Assembly (NCBI GenBank): GCA_032622095.1
Contig: CP136068.1
Coordinates: 15,791,729 to 15,855,728 of the forward strand
Direction of reading: 5' to 3'
Length of the DNA stretch: 64,000 bases
Origin: Siphonodentalium dalli
Taxonomy: Eukaryota; Mollusca; Scaphopoda; Gadilida; Siphonodentaliidae
Shown: positions 1 through 10,890 of the stretch, in pieces
Numbering within the stretch: the first letter of the stretch is position 1
How the letters are laid out: each line of letters opens with the position of its first letter
The notes under the pieces: generated by a model
The model's input: the letters and a program-made list of their open reading frames with translations, nothing else
Told to the model about the DNA's origin: nothing
Database searches by the model: none
Made by a program: the position numbers and the translations under genes

Positions 1-1280
1 CCGACACAATAATGCATTCATTGAAACGAAAACAAACCGTATATAAGCGTTAGTGTCAGTTCCAGTGGATACCGGATAGTCACCTAACAACCAATGAAAA
101 GAATGATAGTCCGGGTGCCAAGTCACAAATGCTAGTTTTCGCGTATATTTCTTTCTCTCAGTGATTCCGGTTGTCCAGAGAACAATTCTGAAGTATCCAC
201 CGGCTGATCTGCTGGCAGCCTTGGGAAATTTGAGATATTTGTGTTGAGGTCAAAATGGCCACCCTTGCCAAAAAAAGAGATAGTTTCTACTGGACACGAA
301 GCAGAATATAATCGCTCTAGAACAATGATTATGTGCTTAGGACCTCTTTGTGTTATATCAACTGAGTTTGTGTTAGTGGTATTTATGTACACCCCGCCAA
401 TTACACATAATCCGCTTAACTGTAGTTAATGAACATCTGAAACGGGGTTTAAAATGGAGAACTGGGGTACATGTCGGTCAAATGGTGTTCCTTCCGATAT
501 TTCGGTATACGCCGTCGATATAATCATTTGCATAATCTATATATACACCCGACAATCGCCAGTATATCATTGAGTTAAACTGAATTCTGGAGAATCCGCT
601 GATCATAACCCATATATTACATGTAATTTAAACAACCTACAACATACTCTCTGCATTATAAATGAGTTGAACTGAGTTCGCGAAATCTGCTTAATATCAT
701 TTTAGTGTGTAAACTGCCGACCGGCAGCATTTTAGGTACACTGACTAATATTCCGACCCGATGGATTAATTGTGTGGTCATGAACCGACATATCTTGCTG
801 TCCACTTCAGCATCGGATTCCCAATAATTGCCATGCTATCAAACTCGCTATAAAATTAGGGTCACAATATGTTTTTCGTCTTATTTACGTATTTATACAA
901 TATTTCTGTTGGACTAAACCACAAGATTTTTTCACCAAAGATTGTCTTGATTTCAGGCCGTCATTTTGACGGCATTCAGATATTTGAAACAACCTTCGCA
1001 AACATTATACTTTTCTGGTTATTTCCCAGTAGAAACACTCTCCTGTGGTAAAGACGGCAATTTTTATGACCGGAAAAAACTATATACGCAAAAATACATA
1101 ATAGCCAAAATAGCAGTTTGGATGTCGCACTATTATATGGCGATACTTAACACGTGGAGTTTCAGGTAGATATGACATATACAACATTAATAACATCAGG
1201 CATATACTTGTATGATTATTAGGACGTCTGCAAAGAGCCATATGCTCCGTCCGCTTTTTCGACTGACAGGTCACGTGCCA
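1..1280. other. AT-rich non-coding DNA, nothing recognised
   Basis: Open frames here are short (86 codons or fewer), overlap on both strands and show no recognisable motif or splice-compatible structure. I see no gene, RNA gene or clear repeat. Confidence 0.5.
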
Positions 1281-1302
1281 CGAAGCTCATGTCCTGCCTC
1301 CG

Positions 1303-1490
1303 CAACATCCACATAATACGGTAGGGGCCCATAAGGTAATGATGTGTCTGTCCTCACACTTCTGCCTAATATGGCAGGTTGTCTTTATATGTCAGCCCCG
1401 CACTTCTAACTAATACGGTAGGGGAACTTAAACGGAATGGTATATGTGCCCCCGCATTTCTGCCTAATACGTCAGTGGTTTATTTCGGAG
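1303..1490 (+). repeat. Degenerate ~50-bp tandem repeat
   Basis: Four imperfect units share a core like CTTCTGCCTAATACGGCAGG (around 1315, 1368, 1407 and 1460), spaced roughly 45-55 bp apart. The short open frame at 1379-1567 is explained by this repeat. From 1567 to 1780 I see nothing. Confidence 0.55.
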
Positions 1491-1779
1491 GGGTAAACGA
1501 CTCAGGCTATCACAGTGGTTGTATTGCATCACTCTTCGTTAGACACCTTGCTATGGTTACGAAGTGAGCAGTGAGCCAGACTTCCGTGAAGGAGTCATTT
1601 CGTGTCATGACGGTTTGGGAAATTGCACATTTTTTGAGTTACCGATTATATCATGCGAATATATAAACTATTTTTTTTCAACTAAATTACACATTTGACA
1701 CATCACGATTGTGTATATTCTAGTTTGCTGATAAAATAGCACTTGAACATTTTCACAAAGTATGGAATGGACCAATGAT

Positions 1780-3190
1780 GATATGTCTCCCAGTTGGGGG
1801 CTAATTTGCATATTCATGACGTCACGAAAGTACATGACCTACTTTCTCTGCATTACCCCAGTTGGGGGCTAATTTGCATATTCATGAGGTCACGTGCATG
1901 ACCTATTTGTACCGCAGTACACCAGTTGGTGGGGCTAATTAGCATAATCTGAGGTCACGTGTATGACCTAGATGTTATGAAGTACCGTAATGGAGGGGTC
2001 TACCCACGCATTTGATGACGAAAGTACATGACCTATATGTTTGGGGGTACTTAGTATATTTATGAGGACACGTAAGTGACCTATTTGTCGTACCTGACCT
2101 AGACGTTCCGCAGTAGGAGTATGGGGGCTAATTTACATATGAACTATTCGGTACGCGGTACGCTATGGACACCCGCGTATATGTGAGGTCACTTACCTGA
2201 CCTATTTATTGGGATATGAACTATTTGCTACCGCAGTTTGGGGCCACCACGCATAATGTGAGGTCACTTACCTGACCTATTGCAGTTGGGGGTTACCCAC
2301 GCATAATGTGAGGTCACAACAGTAGCTTCCGCCCTGAATATTAAAGGGAAACAATGCGCACGCGATGAATGATGGTGAGCCTCGTCCTGAATTATGTTTC
2401 TAACGTGTGTATGAACGATTTCACTCCCAACGAACAGAGTATTATCTACATGTATACCACGTGATGACCTCGCTAAATGATGGGTAGCTTCCACCCTGAA
2501 TATTAAGGGGAGACAATACGCTTGCGATGAACGATATATAAATACATATTGGGGGCAGGAGACAAGATGGATGAGCTAGAGAAACGTTACTTATTGATAA
2601 AATGTACATTAAGAGCCCGAAACTTTGAAGTTTCAAAATTGGTAAATTTTATCTTAATTCATGAAAAATTTGAAGATTTCAAAATAATTTTATTTATTTG
2701 GCATCAAAAATTTGTAGATGACTTTTTTATTATTAGTTTAAAAAAAAATAATTTATTTTTGAAAACAAATTGAGTTTTAAAAGTTTGATATTTTTTGTTT
2801 TATTTTTAAAATTTTCGTTCGAATTTTTTCTGTTTCCTTTTAACTTACACCCACTCCGAATGCCGTGTGTCCCTTTAAGAGTGCATTGTGTCCCTTTAAT
2901 ATTCACAGACTTAGTGCATTGTGTCCCTTTAATATTTAAGGCTGAAGCTACCCATCGTGATCCATTCAGGGTGAGGCTCACCATCGTTCATCGCGAGCGC
3001 ATTGTCTCCCTTTAATATTCAGGGCAGAAGCTACTGTTGTGAGCACACATTATGCGTGGGTGACCCCCAACTGCAATATGTCAGGTAAGTGACTTCACAG
3101 TATGCGTTGGTGGCCCCAAACTGCGGTAACACATAGTTCATATCCTAATAAATAGGTCAGGTAAGTGACCTCACATTATGATTACACCTA
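1780..3190. repeat. Foldback (inverted-repeat) element with AGGTCA palindromes
   Basis: The left arm (about 2188-2540) and right arm (about 2925-3182) are inverted copies. Both contain the CACGCATAATGTGAGGTCAC block and blocks with GAATATTAAAGGG. From 1780 on, the left side carries at least five inverted half-site pairs of the form AGGTCA-6 bp-TGACCT (near 1890, 1952, 2188 and 2263; 2066 is degenerate). The right arm carries TCAGGTAAGTGACCTCACAT. A TTT/AAA-rich spacer (2630-2830) and three copies of GTGTCCCTTTAA (2868-2935) lie between the arms. No coding sequence is visible, so this looks like a non-autonomous element. I found no clear target-site duplication. Confidence 0.65.
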
Positions 3191-4080
3191 CACGTAATGT
3201 CACGTATATTATTTTGTCCCCTCCCCTTCTACCCATTCTCCTATTTTGCACAATCTATTATATTTCGTTGCCATTCCGTATAAAATAATCTCTCTCTTTT
3301 CCTTCTTATGTTCACTCATACGTCCGTTTTCTTATGATTTAATGTCACCTTTGCTATTTTACCCCTATACATTCTCCATTTCATCCTTCTCTCTATATAC
3401 CATCACCATCTCATTTGATTTAATTCTACATTGTGCTTACATCAACATTCACTGTCTTCACATTATAATATATCACCCCCTCACCCCTTCTTCCAATCTC
3501 ATATTTTACCCCATCTGTTCTAATGTCTGGCCCTTTACAACCCAATGCCATGTCCAGTCCCATCTACTTCTCACCCCTCCCTCCGTTGTAATATGAATTA
3601 ATGCTACATTTGATATTTACCCACTCTACTCCCTTCAGTTTATTGGTCCATTTCCTTTCTCGCTCGGCTGAATGCTAATTTTGCTATTTTACCCCTCTGC
3701 ATCATCCATCTTATTTGAACAGCTATCTTTCACTTACCCACCATCTCATATAATTTAATGCTACTTTATGCTTACAATTCTATTCACTGTGTTCTGCCAG
3801 TCTACTAGTGTACCTCCCACACTTCTCCATCTTCTCATATCTTCCAACACACCCCACTATCTCCTATTATTTTAATTATAATTTATCCGTGCACTATAAT
3901 TTCCATTATCCTCTTCTTCGCTTCCGTGTCCTCTACTCTTGTTGTGTGTTAAATAAAATATCTACAAAATCATAAACTGAGTATTATAATAGTATTTGCT
4001 GACCCTCTCATCATCTTTATTTTACCCCCTTCTTATTACCATCCTCGTCTTCCTCTCCCACACTCAACAAACGACAACAA
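3190..4080. other. Pyrimidine-rich strand-asymmetric low-complexity DNA
   Basis: The + strand is strongly C/T biased, with runs of CCCCTTC, TTCTCC and TTTTACCCC. The 116-codon frame at 3246-3596 is made of this biased sequence (F, S, L, P, I, H rich) and shows no domain, so I do not call it a gene. Confidence 0.5.
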
Positions 4081-4101
4081 ATCAGCTCCATGCACATCTG
4101 A

Positions 4102-4252
4102 CAGAAATATTTGGTGAAAGATTGAGGGAGTGTGCAACTCAATGACTGGACGGAAGAGTATTAGCGAAAGTTGCCGTGACCAATTTAGTTGCCAGTGGAA
4201 TTAAATATCATGCTAAATGTCTCGATAGCTATTACAACGTGGCAGCAATACT
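4102..4252 (+). pseudogene. Fragment of a repetitive invertebrate ORF (low confidence)
   Basis: One frame reads through about 50 codons with a single internal TGA. It includes VTNLVASGIKYHAKCLDSYY, a pattern with spaced H and C residues (YHxKCL) that resembles a sequence found repeatedly next to transposon-like genes in cnidarians and molluscs. That resemblance is from memory. No continuation is clear on either side. The 67-codon frame at 4295-4498 may or may not belong with it. Confidence 0.3.
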
Positions 4253-4499
4253 GTATCATTAGGATAAAATACTCCTCCTCACTCAAGGCAGACGGTGCAG
4301 GGTCGAGCATACGAGGTGGCAAGGCTCATTACTGAGTGTGAATCCGCAGTAGACAAGTACAGTATAAATGGCTCAACATGTCAACGTCAACATGAAGATA
4401 GGCCAACCTTCAAGAAGACATATGTCGTGTGTCTGAACTCAACACATCAAATGACGATCTCTGGTGATCACTACAATGTCAAAACAAGTGATTTGTGAC

Positions 4500-5492
4500 A
4501 TATTATCAACGCCATTATGTTAGAGTGTAATTATGCGTATGGATGTTTAAAACCTAAAGACACGTATATGATAAAGCGAACATTTAAGTTACAAACACAT
4601 CGACATGGTTAGGCAAATGTGTTTATAAATTACAGGACCCGTTCAATACTTAATGGGTGTGTTCAATACATAAACGCAATGCTATATTACAAACCCATTA
4701 ATGTATTTAGCTAATAAGCACATGCAGGCGTGTTTGTGGCTGTTATAGATTAATTACTTGTCCATCCGTGTATGGAAGGTTTGTGTTTAGATAACGAACA
4801 TGTCAATGTGTTTATGTAAATGTGTTTAGGAAATATATTTATGGTAATGGCTATAAAGTACATTTGTATAGAGTTCGAACATACTTTGTATATGAAGCAA
4901 GAAATTTAATTTTCTATGCAGTAAGAAAAATGAGGATATTTATCATCATATTTTCTCATCGGATATTTGCTAGAAAGCGTTTCTGGAACAATAAAAGAAA
5001 ACATAGCCAAGAACATGTTTTAATTACATATAATTAGACAACAGTTATCAATTAAAATGTTTCATTTAAACTTAATATAGAATTCACATTGTGTTCTAAT
5101 ATACATTTGATCTACATACAGAAATGTGTAAGGAATGAAATTGCATGTACATGTTTACCAGCGACAGTAAGGATGTGAATTAATGTTGATGATGAAAATT
5201 GAAGTGGTATGTAATTTTCAGCCCTAACCTTTGACATATAGTGATTATTTGCTTTCGACACGTTCTGGTCAAAGTATGTTGATATATACATTCACTATTT
5301 TCACCTGGATACACGAACTATGATATATATTGTCAGCATAAATAATCCTCAAATGAGTATTTTGCGTGTGTATTGACATTCCGATACTATATACTGATAT
5401 ATTATATGACAAATATATATATGAATCATCACTTCGGTCTAATTTTCGCGTGAACACTGGGTGCCGCTTTATCACAATAAGCTGATAGATAC
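4500..5492. other. AT-rich flank of the Polinton, nothing recognised
   Basis: Only short open frames are present. It contains loose repeats of a TGTGTTTA motif (4610-4830). It is the left host flank of the Polinton; the 6 bases 5493-5498 are the target-site duplication. Confidence 0.5.
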
Positions 5493-5498
5493 ATTGAC
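5493..5498. repeat. Polinton target-site duplication, left copy (ATTGAC)
   Basis: ATTGAC directly precedes AGTAGTAC at 5499. The same six bases directly follow GTACTACT at 23180-23185. Six-base duplications are characteristic of Polinton/Maverick integrase. Confidence 0.92.
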
Positions 5499-6647
5499 AG
5501 TAGTACGGGGGGCTTGTTGGCTCCACATTTAAAAATAGATTTTGTGGCGGTAAAATTGGTTGTACTAAAATATTCCAATTTTTTTTTTCAAAACCCAAAT
5601 TATTTTCCAAAATTTTCAAAAAAAAAGTTTTTAAAAATCTCAAAAATTTATAATGAGTTTTCGGTCTCTTACTGAAAATAATCTCCGCCTATTAAATGTC
5701 GAATGTTTATAAATTATTTGCGTGTAATATCTTTTGTTATTGGCCAACTATTTTTGTTCAAACAAATTTTAAATATTTTTTCATGAAACTCTGTTAATTT
5801 TATTAATCGATGTTTAGATACCAATTATATGTGTATGGACTGGTCCGAGTCGCTGTAATTTTGGACATTGACACTCTAGGTATGAATGCATACATTCCAG
5901 TGTTTATCATCAGACGCAGTCCATACATCATATAATTGTCTCCACAATACCTGAAATAATTTGACGCCATTACTCTTACATAAATAATAAAGAGCGTTTA
6001 TTCTTTACTTCTCTATCCCCATGAAGTTATTGAGTATATGACACGTGTGCATTATCGCGAATTATAAATTTTTGAGAGGTTGTACTATTTTGAAAGCAGT
6101 CACGAGCGGACGAAGATCGTGATGCGAAATTACTACCCCGAATGAACTGACATATTCGATGGAACAAATTTTCAAATTATGTACACACACACATAATCAC
6201 ACGCGTCATTGGGGTAACACTGTATAGGTCGAAAAGAGTGACACCTTGGATAAATTTACCAAATGACTGCTATTATATCTGTTGACAGCTATGAGTGTTT
6301 CGACTAGTTTGATGTTAGCTCTCACTCGCGTGTCTGAACATCATTACCTGTTTAACGGGATATGATCGCGTAAGGTTGATAAGCTGTGTCATTGTTAGCA
6401 TTAACGCGATAATTAGTTATCAAAAATATGTATACATAATACGTACATGTGATAAGACACTCAATAATAGAAGTTGCCTTTGTGTTGTTGTTATAACAAC
6501 ATTACGTAATAACCACTTATAGACCTATTCATACTTAAGCTCATATATAATCTTATATAATGTTGCCTCATCTGTGCTAACTATGTTAGGTAGTTATGGT
6601 ATACAAATATCTATGACGAAGCTTCCTTTTATGCATGTTCAGACACG
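5499..6647 (+). repeat. Polinton left terminal inverted repeat
   Basis: The reverse complement is found at 22021-23179. Matching landmarks include AATAAAGAGCGTT (5986), the segment around the hexamer CACGAGCGGACG (6101) and the inner end GCATGTTCAGACACG (6633-6647). The outermost 150 bp is A/T-run rich. It contains TATATAA-type sequences (near 6553) but no gene. Confidence 0.93.
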
Positions 6648-6920
6648 TTTGATGTTAGCTCTCGATAGCGTATGAAACTCTGCTAATTTTATTAATCGAT
6701 ATTTAGAAATAGCTCTATACCAATTGCATGTGTGTAGCTGTTCACATTAGATTTTTTAGGTATTTATTCTCGAAAATGCCAGAGTGTTCAGAGACGTTCG
6801 ATGTTTGTTATCGCTCGCGTATGAAACTCTGTTAATTTTATTAATCGATGTTTAGAAATAGTTTTATACCAATTGTAGATGTGCAGCTGTTCACATTTGA
6901 TTTTAGGTATTTATTCGCGA
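6648..6920 (+). repeat. Direct repeats of a TIR sub-segment inside the left TIR
   Basis: Two copies of about 135 bp (6650-6780 and 6790-6920) share ATGAAACTCTGTTAATTTTA, TCGATGTTTAGAAATAG, GCAGCTGTTCACAT and GGTATTTATTCGCGAAAA. Part of the unit also occurs in the TIR at 5786-5840. They lie just upstream of the first ORF and may form its promoter region. Confidence 0.7.
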
Positions 6921-6974
6921 AAAAATATATATATTTTCATAACATATAAGTCATACTATCGACAACCTACAAAA

Positions 6975-7400
6975 ATGCTGCTGGAAACTATATTCAAATA
7001 TTTATGTTTAGGCCTAACCTCGGTGTGTCCATGTCTAAGTGATCAACACGAGTCTGAACATGAGAACAATACTGGTGAGGCTGTACCCATGTTGGATATA
7101 CATGAGAACAATACTGGTGAGGCTGTACCCATTTTGGATATCAATCAAGATGAAGACAATGGCCCTGATGACAGAGACGCTGACCAGTGGTCAGCATCCT
7201 CAGACAGTTCTTATCGGGACGTGGAGGCGGACTATTGGACCACCAGTTCCCATTCGTCGTGGTCTGATTCCGAGTCAAGCACAGACTGTTATTGCGAACG
7301 TCCCGAAGATTGGGACCGTGAACTGGAGTTGGATGCCGAATATGGATATCTGATGGATAGTGCATATTCATCAGAAGAAATGTCTGACTGTGACTGGTAG
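6975..7400 (+). CDS. Acidic protein with an internal repeat, unknown function
   Basis: This is a 141-residue protein from the ATG at 6975. The frame is open upstream to 6879, but that part reads through repeat DNA. After a hydrophobic, Cys-containing start (FKYLCLGLTSVCPCL) the protein is strongly acidic and Ser-rich. Residues ~30-60 hold two copies of ENNTGEAVP(M/I)LDI, which are also duplicated at DNA level (7058-7140). The C-terminus ends SEEMSDCDW. It is the first gene inside the left TIR, a position where small DNA viruses often keep regulatory genes. I looked for an LxCxE motif and found none. Acidic composition would suit a transcription activator, but that is inference. Confidence 0.6.
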   Translation: MLLETIFKYLCLGLTSVCPCLSDQHESEHENNTGEAVPMLDIHENNTGEAVPILDINQDEDNGPDDRDADQWSASSDSSYRDVEADYWTTSSHSSWSDSESSTDCYCERPEDWDRELELDAEYGYLMDSAYSSEEMSDCDW

Positions 7401-7952
7401 ATTTTAAAAAAAAGCAAAAAAAATCGGTAACGCTGTTGATTGAATTGTATAATGTTATATTGTTTTTGTTTATGTTATCAATAATAAATATATGTATAAT
7501 ATAATTTTCAAAATAATATTTCCCTGGGTTCTATCGTGGTTCTATCTTTGACAAGAGATTTTGTTCACTCAATCACAGACCAACGTGATAATACCCGCCC
7601 GCCCCCCACACCACAACATCCCCCAACCATCTTCACATTACTTAACCGCACCAATGATGTTATAAGAACTGTAGGGTTTTATAATATTACAGGTTGCAGT
7701 GTCATCCTGGTAATTCGTTTACACCAGTTTTTTACGTGTCTCTGAACATTAGAATGGTCCTCTGTATATTCACCGAAGATATTCGTTCCTGCCATAGCCT
7801 CTTCAACCTACACGTTCTCTTCCATCAACCTTATCAGACCACGCTTTCGACCCATATAAAGCTGCTCTACACACGCCTTCCATAACAAATGTTTACTTAT
7901 GATGTATATAAGAACTGTATAGCTACTAATAAATAGGACACAGTGAACAAAA
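7401..7952 (+). promoter_or_regulatory. Intergenic region with TATA box before the structural cluster
   Basis: There is an A/T-rich stretch after the acidic ORF with AATAAA at about 7482, a possible poly(A) signal. A candidate TATA box TATATAAG lies at 7905-7912, about 40 bp before the ATPase start codon at 7953. CATATAAAG near 7853 is a second candidate. The 69-codon frame at 7536-7745 shows nothing recognisable. This is the only long gap before nine packed + strand genes, so it is the best promoter candidate for them. Confidence 0.5.
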
Positions 7953-8638
7953 ATGGGGTCAACTAACCATAGCGCCATACCATTTGAACCTTGTTCTAGT
8001 ATTTGCATCAATGGACCAACTGGTTCTGGTAAGACGAGATGGGTCTACAGATTCCTACAAAATCTTAGTGGAATGTATTCTAGAGATCCACCTAAGAAAA
8101 TAATGTACTGTTACGGTATTTATCAAAATTTCTATGATGAAATTGAATCATCAATCGAAAATTTGGTCATGCATCAAGGATTACCTACCCAAACAGAAAT
8201 CGAAGAATTTGCTGATGGTAAACATAATATGTTAATATTAGACGACTTGATGCATCGTATTATTGACCAAAAAGAGATTGAATTACTATTTACGCAGCAA
8301 CTCATCATCGCTGTCTTTCGGTGCTATTTATTTCACAAAATTTATACGCACAAGGCAAGGCTGTGAGAACTATAGCCTTAAACACAGGATATCTAATTTT
8401 ATTCAAAAATTTGAGGGATGGATCACAAATTTCCACATTGGGTAGACAATTGTATCCCGGTAAATCTAAAGTACTCATTGATGCATACAAGGATTGTATG
8501 AAGAAACCATTTGCGTATCTTATAATAGATATGTCCCCTCACACTGAGGATAAATACAGACTACGAACAGACGTATTTCCCAACCAAGACACTATAATTT
8601 ACGTACCTACTATTATCGATTATTACGTAAGGAGTTGA
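7953..8638 (+). pseudogene. Genome-packaging ATPase (FtsK/HerA, A32-like), one frameshift
   Basis: ATPase that would pump the element's DNA into capsids, of the kind shared by Polintons, adintoviruses and giant-virus A32 proteins. The ATG at 7953 opens a frame with Walker A GPTGSGKT (residues 21-28) and Walker B NMLILDDLM (~residues 91-99). That frame ends at 8366. The conserved C-terminal half, with ISQNLYAQGK and LFKNLRDGSQ, continues in the next frame to 8638. The break lies near 8290-8330. Total length of about 228 codons is normal for the family. Both halves are well preserved, so the lesion is recent or an assembly error. Confidence 0.9.
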
Positions 8639-8892
8639 ATTTTGTCAGAATATTGACATCAACCCAATCAAGATCTCAACGAAACGCATTATTGACATCG
8701 ATAACTAATAATCAGTTGAAAGTTCTAGTCGAAATTACGGTCAATTTACTACATGAAATTTTAACAGTTACAGTTCAACAAAAAGCTAAATTACGGCGAT
8801 ATAAATCATTTGATATATTCTTGGGTGATAAATCTGTGAGCTTGTTGAGGAAAAGAAAAAGTGTGAATAATCACTCACCCGAACATCGTTGA
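8635..8892 (+). CDS. Small basic Polinton protein, no ATG start
   Basis: A frame of about 85 codons begins at the ATPase stop codon, in the context TTGA. No in-frame ATG exists at the start. The order of features is conserved in Polinton small proteins I recall: an FVR-like start, an aliphatic helix (LVEITVNLLHEI), then QKAKLRRYKSF and a Lys/Arg-rich end (LLRKRKS). Such short basic proteins sit near ATPase and integrase in many Polintons, and their role is unknown. Either TTG is used, or an ATGA stop-start overlap was lost by a single base change. Confidence 0.6.
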   Translation: MNFVRILTSTQSRSQRNALLTSITNNQLKVLVEITVNLLHEILTVTVQQKAKLRRYKSFDIFLGDKSVSLLRKRKSVNNHSPEHR

Positions 8893-8916
8893 ACCTAAAT
8901 TGAAACAGTTTTTGTG

Positions 8917-9297
8917 ATGGAGTCTATGAAGAAAACTGTTTTGATCCCGTATGAAAGATATATGATGTACACAGAAAAAAGTGAACACAAAAAAGTTTCA
9001 TCGGAGCCTGATATTGAACACAGCGACATCTCGGCAAACAATAGTAGCCATTCTGACGAAATGAATAAAGAAAGGGACCCGATGAATAATCAGATTGTTA
9101 ATACAGTTCAAGCGACTGAAACTCAGGAGGCAATCGAAAAATCAGGAGTTAACACATCTAATAATACATCGAAAAAGACACACACTAAGCAAAGAAAAAA
9201 GAAAATAAGAGAGATTAAGCGTGAAATATCTAGACCTCCGGGTATAATCGCCTGTAGACTGACTAAGATAAAGAAGAAACGTTGGATATTGCTGTGA
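8917..9297 (+). CDS. Small Polinton protein with VLIPYERY motif
   Basis: 126 residues from the ATG at 8917. The N-terminus has MKKTVLIPYERYMMYT, a hydrophobic-proline-aromatic motif that recurs in Polinton/adintovirus proteins of unknown role. The middle is polar and probably disordered (S, N, E, T rich). The C-terminus is Lys/Arg rich (KQRKKKIREIKREI) and ends with a short conserved-looking tail (RPPGI...KKKRWILL). It starts 24 nt after the previous gene and stops 5 nt before the integrase ATG. A DNA-associated core or minor virion protein is plausible, but this is inference. Confidence 0.55.
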   Translation: MESMKKTVLIPYERYMMYTEKSEHKKVSSEPDIEHSDISANNSSHSDEMNKERDPMNNQIVNTVQATETQEAIEKSGVNTSNNTSKKTHTKQRKKKIREIKREISRPPGIIACRLTKIKKKRWILL

Positions 9298-9302
9298 ACA
9301 AT

Positions 9303-10411
9303 ATGGCCGATTGGAAAGATTATTTGAGTTCTATTTATTTTAATCCGGGTCATCCTGCATCGTACTCAGGAGCTACAAAGTTGTATCAGACTGTAAAATC
9401 GGAAAATAAGCACATCATTTCCAAGCGCGAGATTGTGGCGTGGCTACAAAATCATGAAAGTTATTCCCTAACAAAAAGTGTTAGACGAAAATTCCTGAGG
9501 TCTCGTGTTATTGTAAACGCTTCTGACAGTCAATGGGATGGAGACCTCATGGATATGAATGATGTTTCCAAAGACAACGACAATTACACGTACGTGTTAA
9601 TAATGATTGACATTTTTTCTAGGAAGCTATGTTGCGAAGCTATAAAGAGAAAAACTGCAATTAATGTGATCAATGCTATGAAACATATATTTGAATGTGG
9701 AAGAACCCCTCGACTCCTCCGAACGGACCGCGGTTCGGAATTCACAAACAAACGGGTCAAAAGTTACATTCAGGGTCTTCATATATCTCAAATTTTTACG
9801 CAAAACGAAATGAAAGCCAATTATTCGGAACGAGTCATAAAAACTATAAAACATAAGATTTCACGTTATATGATAAAGCATAATAATGCTAGATATATCG
9901 ACATTCTACAAGATATTGTGAAAAGTTATAACCATACCATACATCGTTCGTTGGGTAACACCCTGACTCAATAACGATTGAGAATGAAGATGAGTCTCGC
10001 CTAGATCAGTGGTTAATAAGACAGAAGGGTGGCGTTAAAAGTAAATTGAAGAAAAAGTTCAAATACAATGTAAATGATATCGTTAGAATATCACATACCA
10101 AAGCAGTTTTTGACCGAGAATTTTCTCAGAAATGGACTGGAGAGTTGTTCAAAGTGACTAAGAAGTTTTACAGGCAGAACATACCCGTGTATACATTGAC
10201 AGATTTCTTGGATGAAGCCATTGAGGGCGCTTTCTACGAGTCAGAACTTCAAAGGGTGCGCGTTGATGACGATACAGTTTACAGAATTGATAAAATTGTC
10301 AAAAAGAGGAAACGAAAGGGTCAAACTGAAGTCATGGTGCACTGGCATTCATGGCCTGACAAATTTAATTCCTGGATTTTAGAGTCCGATGTCGCCAGAT
10401 ATCAAAATTAA
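9303..10411 (+). pseudogene. Polinton integrase (rve/DDE) with chromodomain, one frameshift
   Basis: Retroviral-type integrase that inserts the element and makes the 6-bp duplication. From the ATG at 9303 there is a Polinton-type N-terminal region (YFNPGHPASYSG, AWLQNHESYSL) followed by the catalytic core. The DDE residues are visible: D in QWDGDLMDM, D in LRTDRGSEF and E in NYSERVIKTIK. This frame stops at 9974. The neighbouring frame carries on from about 9970 through an SH3-like region (FKYNVNDIVRIS) to a chromodomain (YRIDKIVKKRKRKG, VHWHSWPDKFNSW). So there is one frame break near 9955-9972. The chromodomain would bind modified histones and guide insertion. Confidence 0.92.
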
Positions 10412-10886
10412 TAAGAGTAAGCTATCCACGGGAACCATTACAATCATGGATAATAGAACAGGTACCTTGACGAATATGTTTCAAACAGAACGCGGTCGTC
10501 TACATATGAATCTCCTTAAATGGATAGGAATTACTATTATGGCAATAACTCTGTCACTACCATTTATTTTAGTTCCAAAGAAGATACCGCGTGAGCCGGT
10601 TGACTATGAATTACTTCATACTAATATGTCACACCCCAATGATTACGAACAACACCCCTGTGGTTTCGTGAAAAAGTGGACAATACGATCAAACATTACT
10701 GTTACATTATGTAATAATCAAGGACACATTTATACAGACATTAGGCGAGTTGTGAATAACACTCCGACGATTATAAGTATTCCGTATAACCAGTGGTCTG
10801 ACTTCAAGTATATATTCAGTGATGTTGATAAAACTATAAGAGAAGAGATGAATATTGATTCTCTTTTGAAAAAAATTAGAAACTAG
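10389..10886 (+). CDS. Single-pass membrane protein with PC4-like C-terminal region
   Basis: ATG at 10389 overlaps the integrase end by 23 nt; a second ATG (10446, residue 20) may be the true start. One transmembrane helix is at residues 42-62 (LLKWIGITIMAITLSLPFIL). The rest resembles the PC4/SUB1 single-strand-DNA-binding fold: a strand pattern ITVTLCNNQGHIYTDIRR (residues 103-120), then SIPYNQWSDFKYIF (130-143), like the QW...L helix of PC4. A membrane-anchored PC4-like protein is odd, so the similarity might be structural coincidence. It is followed by the penton-like gene after 4 nt, placing it within the virion gene block. Confidence 0.55.
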   Translation: MSPDIKINKSKLSTGTITIMDNRTGTLTNMFQTERGRLHMNLLKWIGITIMAITLSLPFILVPKKIPREPVDYELLHTNMSHPNDYEQHPCGFVKKWTIRSNITVTLCNNQGHIYTDIRRVVNNTPTIISIPYNQWSDFKYIFSDVDKTIREEMNIDSLLKKIRN

Positions 10887-10890
10887 TCAT

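Noticed and set aside
2733-3015. Overlapping frames on both strands in the foldback spacer
   Set aside because: Explained by repeated GTGTCCCTTTAA units and poly-A/T runs.
3246-3596. 116-codon hydrophobic frame
   Set aside because: Strand-biased C/T-rich low-complexity DNA with no domain or splice context.
6975-7400. LxCxE (retinoblastoma-binding) motif in the acidic Polinton protein
   Set aside because: The Cys-rich stretch TDCYCE does not fit L-x-C-x-E.
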